Shown here: positions 7,654 through 16,317 of the stretch, piece after piece
Layout of the letters: each line of letters starts with the position of its first letter
Position numbering within the stretch: position 1 is the stretch's first letter
From: Gaiellasilicea sp963707575
GTDB lineage: Bacteria; Actinomycetota; Thermoleophilia; Gaiellales; Gaiellaceae
DNA length: 64,000 bases
Direction: 5' to 3'
Assembly: GCA_963707575.1 (NCBI GenBank)
Contig: OY970171.1
Span: 1,612,001-1,676,000 of the forward strand
Translations under genes and position numbers: made by a program
The notes under the pieces: model-generated
Told to the model about the DNA's origin: nothing
Database searches by the model: none
The model's input: the letters and a program-made list of their open reading frames with translations, nothing else

Positions 7654-9303
7654 GTGGCCAAACCACGGGGGACCGTGTCGTCTGCGCTGCCTGCACTCCC
7701 GGACCGGGAGCTCGTCCTCGACCGCTACCGGCCGCTGCGGCCGCTCGGCAGCGGGGCGTCAGGCTCCGTCTGGCTCGCGCGCGACGAGCGGACCGGGCTC
7801 GACGTCGCGCTCAAGATCGTGCCCCGCGAGGGCAAGGCGGGGTACCGCGCCGAGCGGGAGGCGGAGGCGGCCGCCCGTCTGCGCCACGAGCGCTGCCTGC
7901 GCTCCTACGGCTTCGGCTCCGACCCGGGACACGTCTACATCGCCTACGAGTACGTCGGCGGGCGGACGCTGCGCGAGGCGATGCGCGCCGGGGAGCTGCG
8001 CAACGGGCGGGCCGTCGAGGCGGCCGCGCAGATCCTCGACGGCCTCGCCCACGCACACGGCCGGGGGATCGTCCACCGAGACGTGAAGCCGTCGAACGTG
8101 CTCCTGCTCGACGAGGAGGGCGTCTCGATCCGCGTGCTCGACTTCGGCCTGGCTCGCTTCGACGAGGCCGAGACGCTGACCGCCGTCGGCGACGTCCCCG
8201 GCACGCTCGCCTACATCTCGCCCGAGCGCCTGCGGGGGCGGGAGGCCGAGCCGGCGAGCGACGTCTGGGCCGTCGGGGTCGTGCTGTGGGAGGCACTGGC
8301 GGGGAAGCACCCGTTCTGGGGCGTGCCGCTGCCGCAGATGCCCGCTGCGATCGAGGCGGGCGCGCCGCCGCTCCGACACCTGCGGCCAGACCTGCCCAAG
8401 CGGCTGCTCGCCGCGATCGACCAGGCGCTCGACACGGAGCCGGACCGGCGGCCCTCGGCAGCTGCACTCGCGGAGGAGCTCCGCTCGCTCCGGCGGCGCC
8501 CTGCGCCACGGCGCCCGAGGCTCGAGGCGCCGTCGCTCCCGTCGCTGCCCTCGCTGGCGGCCAACCCTGCGGCCGCCACGCGGCTCGTGCCGCCCGCCGT
8601 GGCGGGCTTCGCTGCCTTCGCCGGGGCATCGCTGCTGCCCTTCTATCCGGCGTACTGGCCGCTGGCGATCGGGGCCGGCGCGGTCGCGCTCGGGTTCGTC
8701 GCGCCCAGGGCCGCCGTTGCCGTCGCGCTCGCCGCGCCGATCCTGCCGCTCGGCAATCTCGCGCAGGGTCTTGCGGTGCTGTGGAGCGCACTCGCGCTCG
8801 CATGGCTGGCGCTCGTGTGGGGCGATCGGCGTGGCGGGCTCGCCGCTCTCTCCGGGCCGCTGCTCGCCCCGCTCGGGCTGATCGGGCTCGTGCCGCTCGC
8901 CGTGCAGCCGGTGCGGGGCCACGTTCGCCGGGGTGCTCAGGCAGCTGCTGCCGTGGCGCTCGCGGCCGTCGTCGCGGGCGTGCGCGGGGTGCCGTTGCCG
9001 TTCGGTGCCGGGCCGGCCCCGAGACTCGAGCTCGCCGGGCTCGAGAGTCCGTTCGCGGCTGCCGCAACCCTGCTCGCCTCGGCGCCGCCCGCGCTCCTCG
9101 GCGAGCTCGTCGTCTTCGCTGCGATCGCGGTCGCGATCCCCTTCGCCCACGACGCCTGGCGGATCGCCGGCCTTGGGGCCGCCATGCTCGCCGGGATGCT
9201 CCTCGTGGCCCCGGAAGCGCCCGCGCTGCCGCTCGTCCTGGCCGCCTGGGCGACCTGTGCCTGGCTGGCGGGTGCCCGTCTGGCTGTGCGGAACGAGCAT
9301 TAG
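7654..9303 (+). CDS. Ser/Thr protein kinase with C-terminal multi-pass membrane domain
   Basis: The product has 549 residues. An N-terminal Hanks-type kinase (about residues 20-285) has the glycine loop LGSGASGSVW, the catalytic loop HRDVKPSNV, DFG in VLDFGLARF and SDVWAVGVVLWE. From about residue 310 it continues as a run of hydrophobic segments, at least six, with no extracellular sensor domain. This differs from the usual single-pass receptor kinases. The GTG at 7654 is preceded by AAAGGAG at 7636-7642. It lies upstream of the FHA/PP2C/FtsW genes and is a plausible source of phospho-Thr for the FHA proteins. Confidence 0.88.
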   Translation: MAKPRGTVSSALPALPDRELVLDRYRPLRPLGSGASGSVWLARDERTGLDVALKIVPREGKAGYRAEREAEAAARLRHERCLRSYGFGSDPGHVYIAYEYVGGRTLREAMRAGELRNGRAVEAAAQILDGLAHAHGRGIVHRDVKPSNVLLLDEEGVSIRVLDFGLARFDEAETLTAVGDVPGTLAYISPERLRGREAEPASDVWAVGVVLWEALAGKHPFWGVPLPQMPAAIEAGAPPLRHLRPDLPKRLLAAIDQALDTEPDRRPSAAALAEELRSLRRRPAPRRPRLEAPSLPSLPSLAANPAAATRLVPPAVAGFAAFAGASLLPFYPAYWPLAIGAGAVALGFVAPRAAVAVALAAPILPLGNLAQGLAVLWSALALAWLALVWGDRRGGLAALSGPLLAPLGLIGLVPLAVQPVRGHVRRGAQAAAAVALAAVVAGVRGVPLPFGAGPAPRLELAGLESPFAAAATLLASAPPALLGELVVFAAIAVAIPFAHDAWRIAGLGAAMLAGMLLVAPEAPALPLVLAAWATCAWLAGARLAVRNEH

Positions 9304-9314
9304 ACTCGTGGCGT

Positions 9315-9332
9315 TGGGGGTATCCACCCCCA
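9315..9332 (+). promoter_or_regulatory. Small hairpin just before the fhaA start
   Basis: TGGGGG (9315-9320) pairs with CCCCCA (9327-9332) around a 6-nt loop, 5 nt before the ATG at 9338. It would occlude the ribosome-binding region of the first FHA gene. A TAGACT hexamer overlaps the stop codon of the kinase gene at 9301, so the operon may also have an internal promoter. Confidence 0.35.
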
Positions 9333-9337
9333 GGTCA

Positions 9338-10117
9338 ATGAGCGTCCTCCGCAGCATCGAGCAGAAGATCGAAGGCCTCTTCGAGGGGATGTTCGGCCGT
9401 GCGTTCCGAACCCACGTCCAGCCGGTCGAGCTCGCGCGCAAGCTGGCCAAGGAGATGGACGAGCACCGGACGATCTCCGTCTCCCGCGTGTACGTCCCGA
9501 ACGAGTACTCCGTCTACCTCTCCGAGGCCGACCGGGGGCAGTTCGAGAGCTACGAGGGCTCGCTGATCGGCGAGCTCCAGGACTATCTCGTCGAGCACGC
9601 ACGCCGCGAGAGCTACGCGATGCTGACGCCGCCGAAGGTGCTGATGCAGACCGACGCCGATCTCTCGCTGGGCGAGTTCGGGATCGCGACCCGCATGGTG
9701 CAGCCCGACGGCAAGCGGGCCGTGGTGCCGGACGAGCCCGCAGCCCAGGTCGAGCCCGGCGCGACGATGATCTACAAGCCCAAGCCCCAGCCGCCCACCG
9801 AAGCGGCTACCCCGGAGGAGCTGGGCGTCGAGCGCGAGGAGTTCTCGCTGACGATGAACGGTGAGAAGCGCATCCTCGGCGAGCGCCGCGTCGTGCTCGG
9901 ACGCTCCAAGGACGCGGACGTGCAGGTGCCGGACGCGAACGTCTCGCGCCGCCATGCCGAGCTGCGGCAGGAGGGCTCCGTATGGTGGGTCGTCGATCTC
10001 GATTCCACGAACGGCACGGAGGTGAACGGCAAGCGGGTGCCGCGCGCGAAGCTGGCGGACGGCGACACGATCACGGTCGGCGAGACCGACCTCGTCTTCG
10101 GCCGGCACTCGTCGTGA
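9338..10117 (+). CDS. fhaA: FhaA-like protein (DUF3662 + FHA)
   Basis: The product has 259 residues. The N-terminal DUF3662 domain (about 1-125; IEQKIEGLFEGMFGRAF, VYVPNEYSVYLS) is followed by a Pro-rich linker and a C-terminal FHA domain (about 170-257) with the phospho-Thr recognition residues in GRSKDADVQV, SRRHAEL and STNGTEVNGKR. In mycobacteria FhaA is a PknB substrate that links phosphorylation to peptidoglycan synthesis. It is first in a chain of overlapping genes; its TGA overlaps the next GTG. Confidence 0.93.
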   Translation: MSVLRSIEQKIEGLFEGMFGRAFRTHVQPVELARKLAKEMDEHRTISVSRVYVPNEYSVYLSEADRGQFESYEGSLIGELQDYLVEHARRESYAMLTPPKVLMQTDADLSLGEFGIATRMVQPDGKRAVVPDEPAAQVEPGATMIYKPKPQPPTEAATPEELGVEREEFSLTMNGEKRILGERRVVLGRSKDADVQVPDANVSRRHAELRQEGSVWWVVDLDSTNGTEVNGKRVPRAKLADGDTITVGETDLVFGRHSS

Positions 10118-10599
10118 GCAACATCGACGTCGACACGGCGCTGCTGGTCCTGAAGATCGCGTTCCTCGTGCTCCTGTACCTCTTCATCTGGAGGATCGTG
10201 GCCGGCGCGAGCCGCGACTTCCGCACCGCCCCGGCGCAGGAGAGCCAGATCATCGCGCCCGGCCAGGCGGCGGCCGCCGGCCTCGCGCCGCGTGCGCAGG
10301 CCGGTGCGCGGCTCGTCGTCGTCAAGAGCGCCGCGCTCACGAAGGGCGAGGAGATCCCGGTGGTCGCCGGGCCCGTCACGATCGGTCGCGGCGGGCAGAA
10401 CGACGTGCCGCTGAATGGGGACGAGTTCGCCTCGGCCGAGCACGCGCGCTTCGAGGCACGGCGCGACGGGGTCTGGGTGGAGGACATCGGCTCGACCAAC
10501 GGCACCTTCGTCAACGGTGCGCGTGTGACGACGCCGCGCCGCCTGGGCAAGGGGGACATCGTGCGCGTCGGACAGACGGATTTCAGGGTGGACGGATGA
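10114..10599 (+). CDS. fhaB: FhaB/FipA-type FHA protein, membrane anchored
   Basis: The product has 161 residues. An N-terminal membrane segment (about 10-28, LLVLKIAFLVLLYLFIW) is followed by a linker and a C-terminal FHA domain with GRGGQNDVPL, SAEHARF and STNGTFVNGARV. This is the architecture of mycobacterial FhaB (FipA), which interacts with division proteins. The GTG start overlaps the fhaA stop and its own stop overlaps the phosphatase ATG, so the three are translationally coupled. Confidence 0.92.
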   Translation: MSNIDVDTALLVLKIAFLVLLYLFIWRIVAGASRDFRTAPAQESQIIAPGQAAAAGLAPRAQAGARLVVVKSAALTKGEEIPVVAGPVTIGRGGQNDVPLNGDEFASAEHARFEARRDGVWVEDIGSTNGTFVNGARVTTPRRLGKGDIVRVGQTDFRVDG

Positions 10600-11567
10600 C
10601 GCTCGGCAGCTCCGCGAGCATCACGGATCCCGGCCGGCGGCGGCGCCGGAACGAGGACTCGTACGTCTGTGAGCCGCCCCTCTTCGCGATTGCGGACGGG
10701 ATGGGCGGTGCACAGGCGGGTGAGGTCGCCTCGCAGCTGGCTGCGGCGGTGCTGCAGGAGGCGAACGGCGCCGAGCTGAGCGAGGCGCGGATCGCCGAGC
10801 TGATCCAGGAGGCGAACCGGCGCGTGTTCCAGCGCTCGAACGAGGACGCCGCCACCTCCGGCATGGGCACGACGATGACGGTCGCGCTCGTGGACGATCC
10901 GGGCGAGTCGATCGTCGTCGGCCACGTGGGCGACTCGCGCGCGTACCGGGTTCGCGACGGAGAGCTCGAGCAGTTGACCGAGGACCACTCGCTGGTGGGC
11001 GAGCTCCTGCGCAGTGGACGGCTCTCGGCCGAGGAGGCGGAGATCCATCCGCAGCGCTCGGTGATCACGAGGGCGATCGGGACCGAGCCGGATGTCGACG
11101 TCGACACGTTCACCATCCCGGCGCTGCCCGGCGACCTCTTCCTGCTCTGCTCGGACGGGCTCACGGACATGATCTCCGACCGCGAGATCCTCGCCCTCCT
11201 CGACGGCGAGGGCGATCTCGACACCGCGGCGCGCGGGCTCGTCGACGCGGCCAACACGGCGGGCGGCGAGGACAACATCACCGTGGTGCTGTTCCAGATC
11301 GCGGCGCCGGGCGAGGACACCGTACGACTGCCTGCCTCGGCCGCCCCACCGCACGAGCCCGAGCTCGAGGACACACTCTCCGGGCTGGAGGCGGTCCCCG
11401 CCGTGGACACCGCCGTCGTGTCGGCGGAGGACGTCCGCGAGCAGATCCGCCGCGAGGAGGCTCGGGAGGAGGACGCCCGTCAGCCGCGCCGCGTGCTGCC
11501 GCTCCTCCTGCTCTTGCTCCTCGTCGCGGCCGTCGTCGCGCTCGTGATCTGGGGGCTCTACCGCTGA
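10596..11567 (+). CDS. pstP: PP2C-type Ser/Thr phosphatase, membrane anchored
   Basis: The product has 323 residues. A PPM/PP2C catalytic domain (about 5-235) shows the metal-binding motifs RRRNEDSY, ADGMGG, GHVGDSRAYR, LCSDGLTD and GGEDNITVV. A charged linker and a C-terminal membrane segment (about 298-320, run of Leu/Val/Ala) follow. It is expected to reverse the action of the cluster kinases on FHA, PBP and FtsW-type targets. The ATG overlaps the fhaB stop (ATGA). Its own stop overlaps a CTG that appears to start the FtsW/RodA gene. The extracellular tail seen in mycobacterial PstP is missing. Confidence 0.93.
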   Translation: MTLGSSASITDPGRRRRRNEDSYVCEPPLFAIADGMGGAQAGEVASQLAAAVLQEANGAELSEARIAELIQEANRRVFQRSNEDAATSGMGTTMTVALVDDPGESIVVGHVGDSRAYRVRDGELEQLTEDHSLVGELLRSGRLSAEEAEIHPQRSVITRAIGTEPDVDVDTFTIPALPGDLFLLCSDGLTDMISDREILALLDGEGDLDTAARGLVDAANTAGGEDNITVVLFQIAAPGEDTVRLPASAAPPHEPELEDTLSGLEAVPAVDTAVVSAEDVREQIRREEAREEDARQPRRVLPLLLLLLLVAAVVALVIWGLYR

Positions 11568-12865
11568 CCGCGAGAAACCGCGAGCTGCTGAACCTGGTCG
11601 CGGTCGGGCTCCTGACGGCGATCGGCTTCGCCAGCGTGTACATGGCGCGGCAGTCGCTCGTCTCGACGGAGTCGCTGACCTATGCGGGGCTCTTCCTCGC
11701 CCTCTACCTGACGGCGCACCTCGTCGCGCGCTACACGGTGCCGTACGCCGACCCGTACCTGCTCCCGATGGCGGCGCTCCTGTCGGCGATCGGCGTCACG
11801 ATGATCTACCGGCTCAATCCGGACGATGCCTTCCGCCAGAGCCTCTGGATCGTGATCGGCGTCGGGCTCTTCGCCGCGACGCTGCTCGCGCTGCGGCGCG
11901 ACTACCGGATCATCGAGCGCTACAAGTACCTCTTCGGCATCGGCGCGATCGCGTTGCTGGCGCTGCCCGCCCTGCCCGTGATCGGCAAGACGATCAACGG
12001 CGCCCGCCTCTGGGTGGAGATCGGACCGCTCCAGTTCCAGCCCGGCGAGTTCGCGAAGATCATGCTGATCGTCTTCCTGGCGGGCTACCTGCGCGACAAG
12101 CGGGAGGTGCTCGCGCAGGGCCGGATCAAGGACTTCGGGCCGCTCTTCCTGATCTGGGGCGTCGCCATGCTGGTGCTGCTGCAGACGAACGACCTCGGGA
12201 GCGCGCTGCTCCAGTTCGGGATCTTCCTCGCCATGCTCTACGTCGCGACGGGCAAGGCCTCGTTCGCGGCGGCCGGGCTCGCGCTCTTCGTGCTCGGCGC
12301 GGCGGCCGTGTACCGCGTCGTCGACCACGTGCAGCAGCGCGTGACGATCTGGCTCGAGCCCTGGACGAGCGAGCCCGTCTTCTGCGCGCAGACGGGCGAG
12401 CTGGCGCTGCGCCAGGACTGCGGCTCGTTCCAGCTCGTGAAGAGCCTCTACTCGATCGGCAACGGCGGCTTCGGCGGCACCGGGCTCGGCAAGGGCACGT
12501 TCACGACGACGAACGGCGACGCGATCATCCCGTTCCTGAACACGGACTTCATCTACTCGGCGATCGCGCAGGAGCTCGGGCTCGTGGGGTCGGCGGCGCT
12601 GCTGCTCGTGTTCATGCTCTTCGTCGCGCGGGGCATGCGCGTCGCGCTCAGCGCCGACGACGGCTTCTCGAAGCTGCTCGCCGCGGGGCTCACCTTCGGC
12701 TTCGCGCTGCAGACGTTCATCATCGTCGGCGGCGTGCTGCGCGTGATCCCGCTCACCGGGATCACGCTACCGTTCGTCTCCTACGGCGGCTCGAGCGTCG
12801 TCGCGAACTTCGTCCTGCTCGCAGGGCTCTTGCTCGTCTCCAACCGCGCGAACGGACCCCGATGA
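11564..12865 (+). CDS. FtsW/RodA/SpoVE family SEDS protein (RodA-like)
   Basis: SEDS proteins polymerise lipid-linked peptidoglycan precursors together with a class B PBP, here the next gene. The product has about 433 residues and roughly ten membrane segments, with GARLWVEIGPLQFQPGEFAK and the late NTDFIYSAIAQELG and PLTGITLPFVSYGG signatures. No ATG, GTG or TTG fits the family N-terminus. Coding similarity (RNRELLNLVAVGLLTAIGF) extends to a CTG at 11564 that forms CTGA with the phosphatase stop, matching the GTGA and ATGA overlaps earlier in the operon. The next in-frame start, GTG 11636, would remove part of the first membrane helix. RodA versus FtsW cannot be settled by sequence alone; the operon position matches mycobacterial rodA. 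Confidence 0.88.
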   Translation: MTARNRELLNLVAVGLLTAIGFASVYMARQSLVSTESLTYAGLFLALYLTAHLVARYTVPYADPYLLPMAALLSAIGVTMIYRLNPDDAFRQSLWIVIGVGLFAATLLALRRDYRIIERYKYLFGIGAIALLALPALPVIGKTINGARLWVEIGPLQFQPGEFAKIMLIVFLAGYLRDKREVLAQGRIKDFGPLFLIWGVAMLVLLQTNDLGSALLQFGIFLAMLYVATGKASFAAAGLALFVLGAAAVYRVVDHVQQRVTIWLEPWTSEPVFCAQTGELALRQDCGSFQLVKSLYSIGNGGFGGTGLGKGTFTTTNGDAIIPFLNTDFIYSAIAQELGLVGSAALLLVFMLFVARGMRVALSADDGFSKLLAAGLTFGFALQTFIIVGGVLRVIPLTGITLPFVSYGGSSVVANFVLLAGLLLVSNRANGPR

Positions 12866-12878
12866 GGAGTCGGCCGAG

Positions 12879-14363
12879 TTGAATCGAGCGATCACGCGTC
12901 TCGCCCTCGTGGGCACCGGGCTGATGGTCGCGCTCGTCGTGGCGACGACCTACTGGCAGGCCTGGGCGGCCGGCGACCTGGCCGACCGCCAGGACAACCA
13001 GATCCAGCGGGTCGCGCAGTTCACGATCGAGCGCGGGCTGATCCTCGCCGCCGAGCCGCCGACGCGGCTGGCGTGGAATCGGCCGCGCAAGGTCGGCGGG
13101 CGGACGCTCTACTTCCGGCGCTACCCCACGAACGGGCTCGCTGCGCACGTCGTCGGCTACTCGACGCAGGAACGTGCGCGCGCCGGGCTGGAGCGCTCGC
13201 GCAACGACTACTTGATCGCCGCGAACCAGAATCTCTCGACCGTCGTGAACCGGACGATCGACGAGCTGAAGGGCGCGACCGTGCAGGGGAACGACCTCGT
13301 GCTGACGCTGGACATGCGCGCGCAGCAGGTCGCCATGCAGCAGCTCGGCGGCCGTTGCGGCTCCGTCGTGGCCCTGGAGCCGGCCACCGGCAAGGTGCTC
13401 GTGATGGCGTCGTTCCCGACGTACGACCAGAACGTGATCGGGGATGACTTCAGCGCGATCGACCGGATCACCGCCCCGTGCAAGCCCGCGGCTCCGCTCT
13501 ACAACCGCGCCACCTACGGCCTCTACGCGCCGGGCTCGACGTTCAAGGTGGTGACCGCGGCCGCCGCGCTCGAGTCCGGCCGGTACACGGAGGACTCCCG
13601 CTTCGACGATCCGGGCTACTGCGAGGTGTACGGCCAGCGGGTGAACAACTACGACACGACGAGCCCGTTCGGCAACGTCGACCTGCGCCAGGCGCTCGTG
13701 AACTCGATCAACTCCGTCTTCTGCAACATCGGCAAGGACCTCGGCGCCGGCGCGATCATCGACCAGGCCAAGCGCTTCGGCTTCTACGAGACGCCGCCGC
13801 TCGAGACACCCGACAACGAGCGCGTCGCGAGCGGGCTGTACGACGGCGGCAAGCTCTTCGATCCGGAAGTCGACTCCGACGTTGACCCGGGGCGCTTCGC
13901 CTTCGGGCAGGAGCGGTTGCTCGTGACGCCGCTGCAGATGGCCATGGTCGCCTCGGGGATCGCGAACAACGGCGTCGTCATGAAAGCGCAGGTGATCGAC
14001 CGGATCCTCTCGCCGAAAGGCTCGATCCTCGTCCGCTCGAAGCCGGACGAGCTCGGCCGAGCGGTGAGCCAGGAGACGGCCGCGACGATCTCTTCGATGA
14101 TGCGGGAGACCGTCGAGCGCGGCACCGGCACCGCCGCGCAGGTTCCCGGGCTGGTCGTCGGCGGCAAGACGGGCACGGCGGAGACCGGGGTCGAGGGCAC
14201 GAACAACGCGTGGTTCATCTGCTTCGGCGGGCCTGAGGACGGGCGGCCGGAGGTCGCGATCGCGGTCGTGCTCGAGCAGCAGAACGGCACGGGCGGCGTG
14301 CTGGCCGCGCCGATCGCGCGCGAGGTCATGCAGGCACTCCTCCCGGAGGCGGCGAACTCCTAA
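12879..14363 (+). CDS. pbpA: Class B penicillin-binding protein (PbpA-like transpeptidase)
   Basis: The product has 494 residues. An N-terminal membrane anchor (about 10-30) is followed by a short dimerisation domain and a transpeptidase domain with SxxK in PGSTFKVV (Ser about 219), SxN in NSINSVF and KTG in GGKTGTAE (about 430). It crosslinks peptidoglycan in the periplasm and is the presumed partner of the SEDS protein encoded 13 bp upstream. Translation starts at TTG 12879 with AGGAG 9 nt ahead; the nearer ATGA at the previous stop reads into a stop codon after six codons. It has the same order as mycobacterial rodA-pbpA-pknA/B. Confidence 0.92.
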   Translation: MNRAITRLALVGTGLMVALVVATTYWQAWAAGDLADRQDNQIQRVAQFTIERGLILAAEPPTRLAWNRPRKVGGRTLYFRRYPTNGLAAHVVGYSTQERARAGLERSRNDYLIAANQNLSTVVNRTIDELKGATVQGNDLVLTLDMRAQQVAMQQLGGRCGSVVALEPATGKVLVMASFPTYDQNVIGDDFSAIDRITAPCKPAAPLYNRATYGLYAPGSTFKVVTAAAALESGRYTEDSRFDDPGYCEVYGQRVNNYDTTSPFGNVDLRQALVNSINSVFCNIGKDLGAGAIIDQAKRFGFYETPPLETPDNERVASGLYDGGKLFDPEVDSDVDPGRFAFGQERLLVTPLQMAMVASGIANNGVVMKAQVIDRILSPKGSILVRSKPDELGRAVSQETAATISSMMRETVERGTGTAAQVPGLVVGGKTGTAETGVEGTNNAWFICFGGPEDGRPEVAIAVVLEQQNGTGGVLAAPIAREVMQALLPEAANS

Positions 14364-14379
14364 CCTGGGAAAGCCTGCC

Positions 14380-16317
14380 ATGGCCACCGACACTTTCATC
14401 GACTCGCTCTTCCACGGCCGCTACAAGATCTCCCGCAAGCTCGGCGCGGGCGGGATGGCGAACGTCTATCTCGCGGAGGACCAGGAGCTCGGGCGTCGCG
14501 TCGCGATCAAGATGCTCGACGACCGCCACGCGAGCGACGCGCAGTTCGTCGAGCGCTTCCGCCGCGAGGCGCAGAACGCGGCCGGGCTCTCGCATCCGAA
14601 CATCGTCTCGATCTACGACCGCGGCGAGGCCGAGGGCTCCTACTACATCGCGATGGAGTACGTCGAGGGGCGGACGCTGAAGGAGCTGCTGGTCGCGCGC
14701 GGGCCTTCGCCGATCGGGATCGCAATCGACTACACCCGGCAGATCCTCTCCGCCCTGCGCTTCGCGCACCGAAACGGGATCGTGCACCGCGACATCAAGC
14801 CGCACAACGTAATCGTGGACGGCGAGGGCCGGGTCAAGGTGATGGACTTCGGCATCGCGCGTGCCGGCGCGAGTCAGATGACGGAGGCCGGCTCGATCAT
14901 CGGCACCGCGCAGTACCTCTCGCCCGAGCAGGCGCGCGGGGCGCCCGTCGACCAGACCTCGGATCTCTATTCGACCGGAATCGTCCTCTACGAGCTGCTC
15001 ACCGGCTCGGTCCCCTTCACGGGCGAGACCCCGGTGGAGATCGCGATGAAGCACCTCTCGCAGACGCCGGTGCCGCCCTCGACGCACCGGCCGGAGGTCC
15101 CGCGCGACCTCGACTACGTCGTGTTGCGCGCGCTCGCCAAGGACCCGGCCGAGCGCTATCGCTCCGCCGAGGAGATGGACGCGGACCTCGAGCGGATCGC
15201 CCGCGGCATCGGCGTCTCGGCCGAGACCGCGGAGACGGCTACGTCGGTGCTGTCGCGCACCGAGGTGGCGGACGCGCTCACGACGGTGGGCCCGGCGAAG
15301 ACGGCGTACACGCCGGGGCGCTACTACGAGTACGAGGAGGCGCCGCGGCGCCGCTCGATCTGGCCCTGGCTGCTCGCGATCCTGCTCATCGCCGGCGCGC
15401 TCGTCGGCGGCTGGTACGTCTACCAGGGCATCCAGGATCAGCTGAGCGCGACCGAGGCGGTCACCGTCCCCGACGTGGAGGGGATCCAGGAGTCGCTTGC
15501 GGTCAGCGAGATTCGCGACGCCGGCCTGGAGCCGAACGTCCGGCGCGAGCCGAACTCGGACGTGGCGAAGGGGATCGTCGCCTCGCAGGATCCCTCGCCG
15601 CCGCAGCGGGCCGACCGGGGCACCTTCGTCACGATCGTCGTCTCCTCCGGCAAGCCGAAGGCGACCGTCCCCGACGTCGTCGGCGACCGCCGCGACGACG
15701 CCGTCGTTGCGCTGCGGGACGCGGGCCTGACCCCGAACGTCGTCGAGATCAACTCCGGGCGGGACGCCGGCACCGTGCTCGCGACGGCGCCGAAGGCCGG
15801 CGAGGTCGTCGTCGAGGGCACGCAGGTGCGCGTGAACGTCTCCAAGGGCCCGCGCCCGATCGCCGTCCCGAACGTCGTCGGGCAGCCGTACGAGTCGGCC
15901 GCCTCGACCCTCTTCGGCGCCGGCTTCGCCGTCGTGCGCCAGGATGTCGAGGACGACGCGGCGGAGGGCATCGTCGTCGCCCAGGATCCAGCGCCGAACT
16001 CGCTTCAGGGCCGGGGCGCCACGATCACGCTGCAGGTCTCGCAGGGGCCTGCGACCTCCACGGTCCCGGACGTGACGAGCCAGGCCGAGCAGCAGGCCCG
16101 TGCAGCGATCCGGACCGCGGGCTTCGAGGTCGAGGTCGTGCCCGTGGACACGGAGGACCCGACCCTCGAGGGGATCGTCACCTCGCAGGATCCGCCCGGC
16201 GGCACCGAGCTCGAGCAGGGCGAGACGATCACGCTCTTCGTCGGGCGCTTCGTCGAGGCTCCGCCCGAGGAAGAGGAACCGCCGCCGCCCACGACGACGG
16301 CGCCTGCGCTGCCGTGA
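14380..16317 (+). CDS. pknB: Receptor Ser/Thr kinase with four PASTA domains (PknB)
   Basis: The product has 645 residues. The kinase domain (about 12-275) has LGAGGMANVYLAED, HRDIKPHNV, DFG in VMDFGIARAG and the TxxY/F activation loop. A membrane helix lies at about 328-348. Four extracellular PASTA repeats (about 361-627) begin with VTVPDVEG, ATVPDVVG, IAVPNVVG and STVPDVTS; such repeats bind muropeptides or lipid II. It couples wall status to phosphorylation of FHA and wall proteins. A Pro/Glu tail follows. No separate pknA is present. Its stop overlaps the ddl start (GTGA). Confidence 0.95.
   Translation: MATDTFIDSLFHGRYKISRKLGAGGMANVYLAEDQELGRRVAIKMLDDRHASDAQFVERFRREAQNAAGLSHPNIVSIYDRGEAEGSYYIAMEYVEGRTLKELLVARGPSPIGIAIDYTRQILSALRFAHRNGIVHRDIKPHNVIVDGEGRVKVMDFGIARAGASQMTEAGSIIGTAQYLSPEQARGAPVDQTSDLYSTGIVLYELLTGSVPFTGETPVEIAMKHLSQTPVPPSTHRPEVPRDLDYVVLRALAKDPAERYRSAEEMDADLERIARGIGVSAETAETATSVLSRTEVADALTTVGPAKTAYTPGRYYEYEEAPRRRSIWPWLLAILLIAGALVGGWYVYQGIQDQLSATEAVTVPDVEGIQESLAVSEIRDAGLEPNVRREPNSDVAKGIVASQDPSPPQRADRGTFVTIVVSSGKPKATVPDVVGDRRDDAVVALRDAGLTPNVVEINSGRDAGTVLATAPKAGEVVVEGTQVRVNVSKGPRPIAVPNVVGQPYESAASTLFGAGFAVVRQDVEDDAAEGIVVAQDPAPNSLQGRGATITLQVSQGPATSTVPDVTSQAEQQARAAIRTAGFEVEVVPVDTEDPTLEGIVTSQDPPGGTELEQGETITLFVGRFVEAPPEEEEPPPPTTTAPALP

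Noticed and set aside
12862..12882. ATG at 12862 overlapping the SEDS stop as the PBP start
   Set aside because: It reads into TGA after six codons. TTG 12879 with AGGAG upstream is in the PBP frame.
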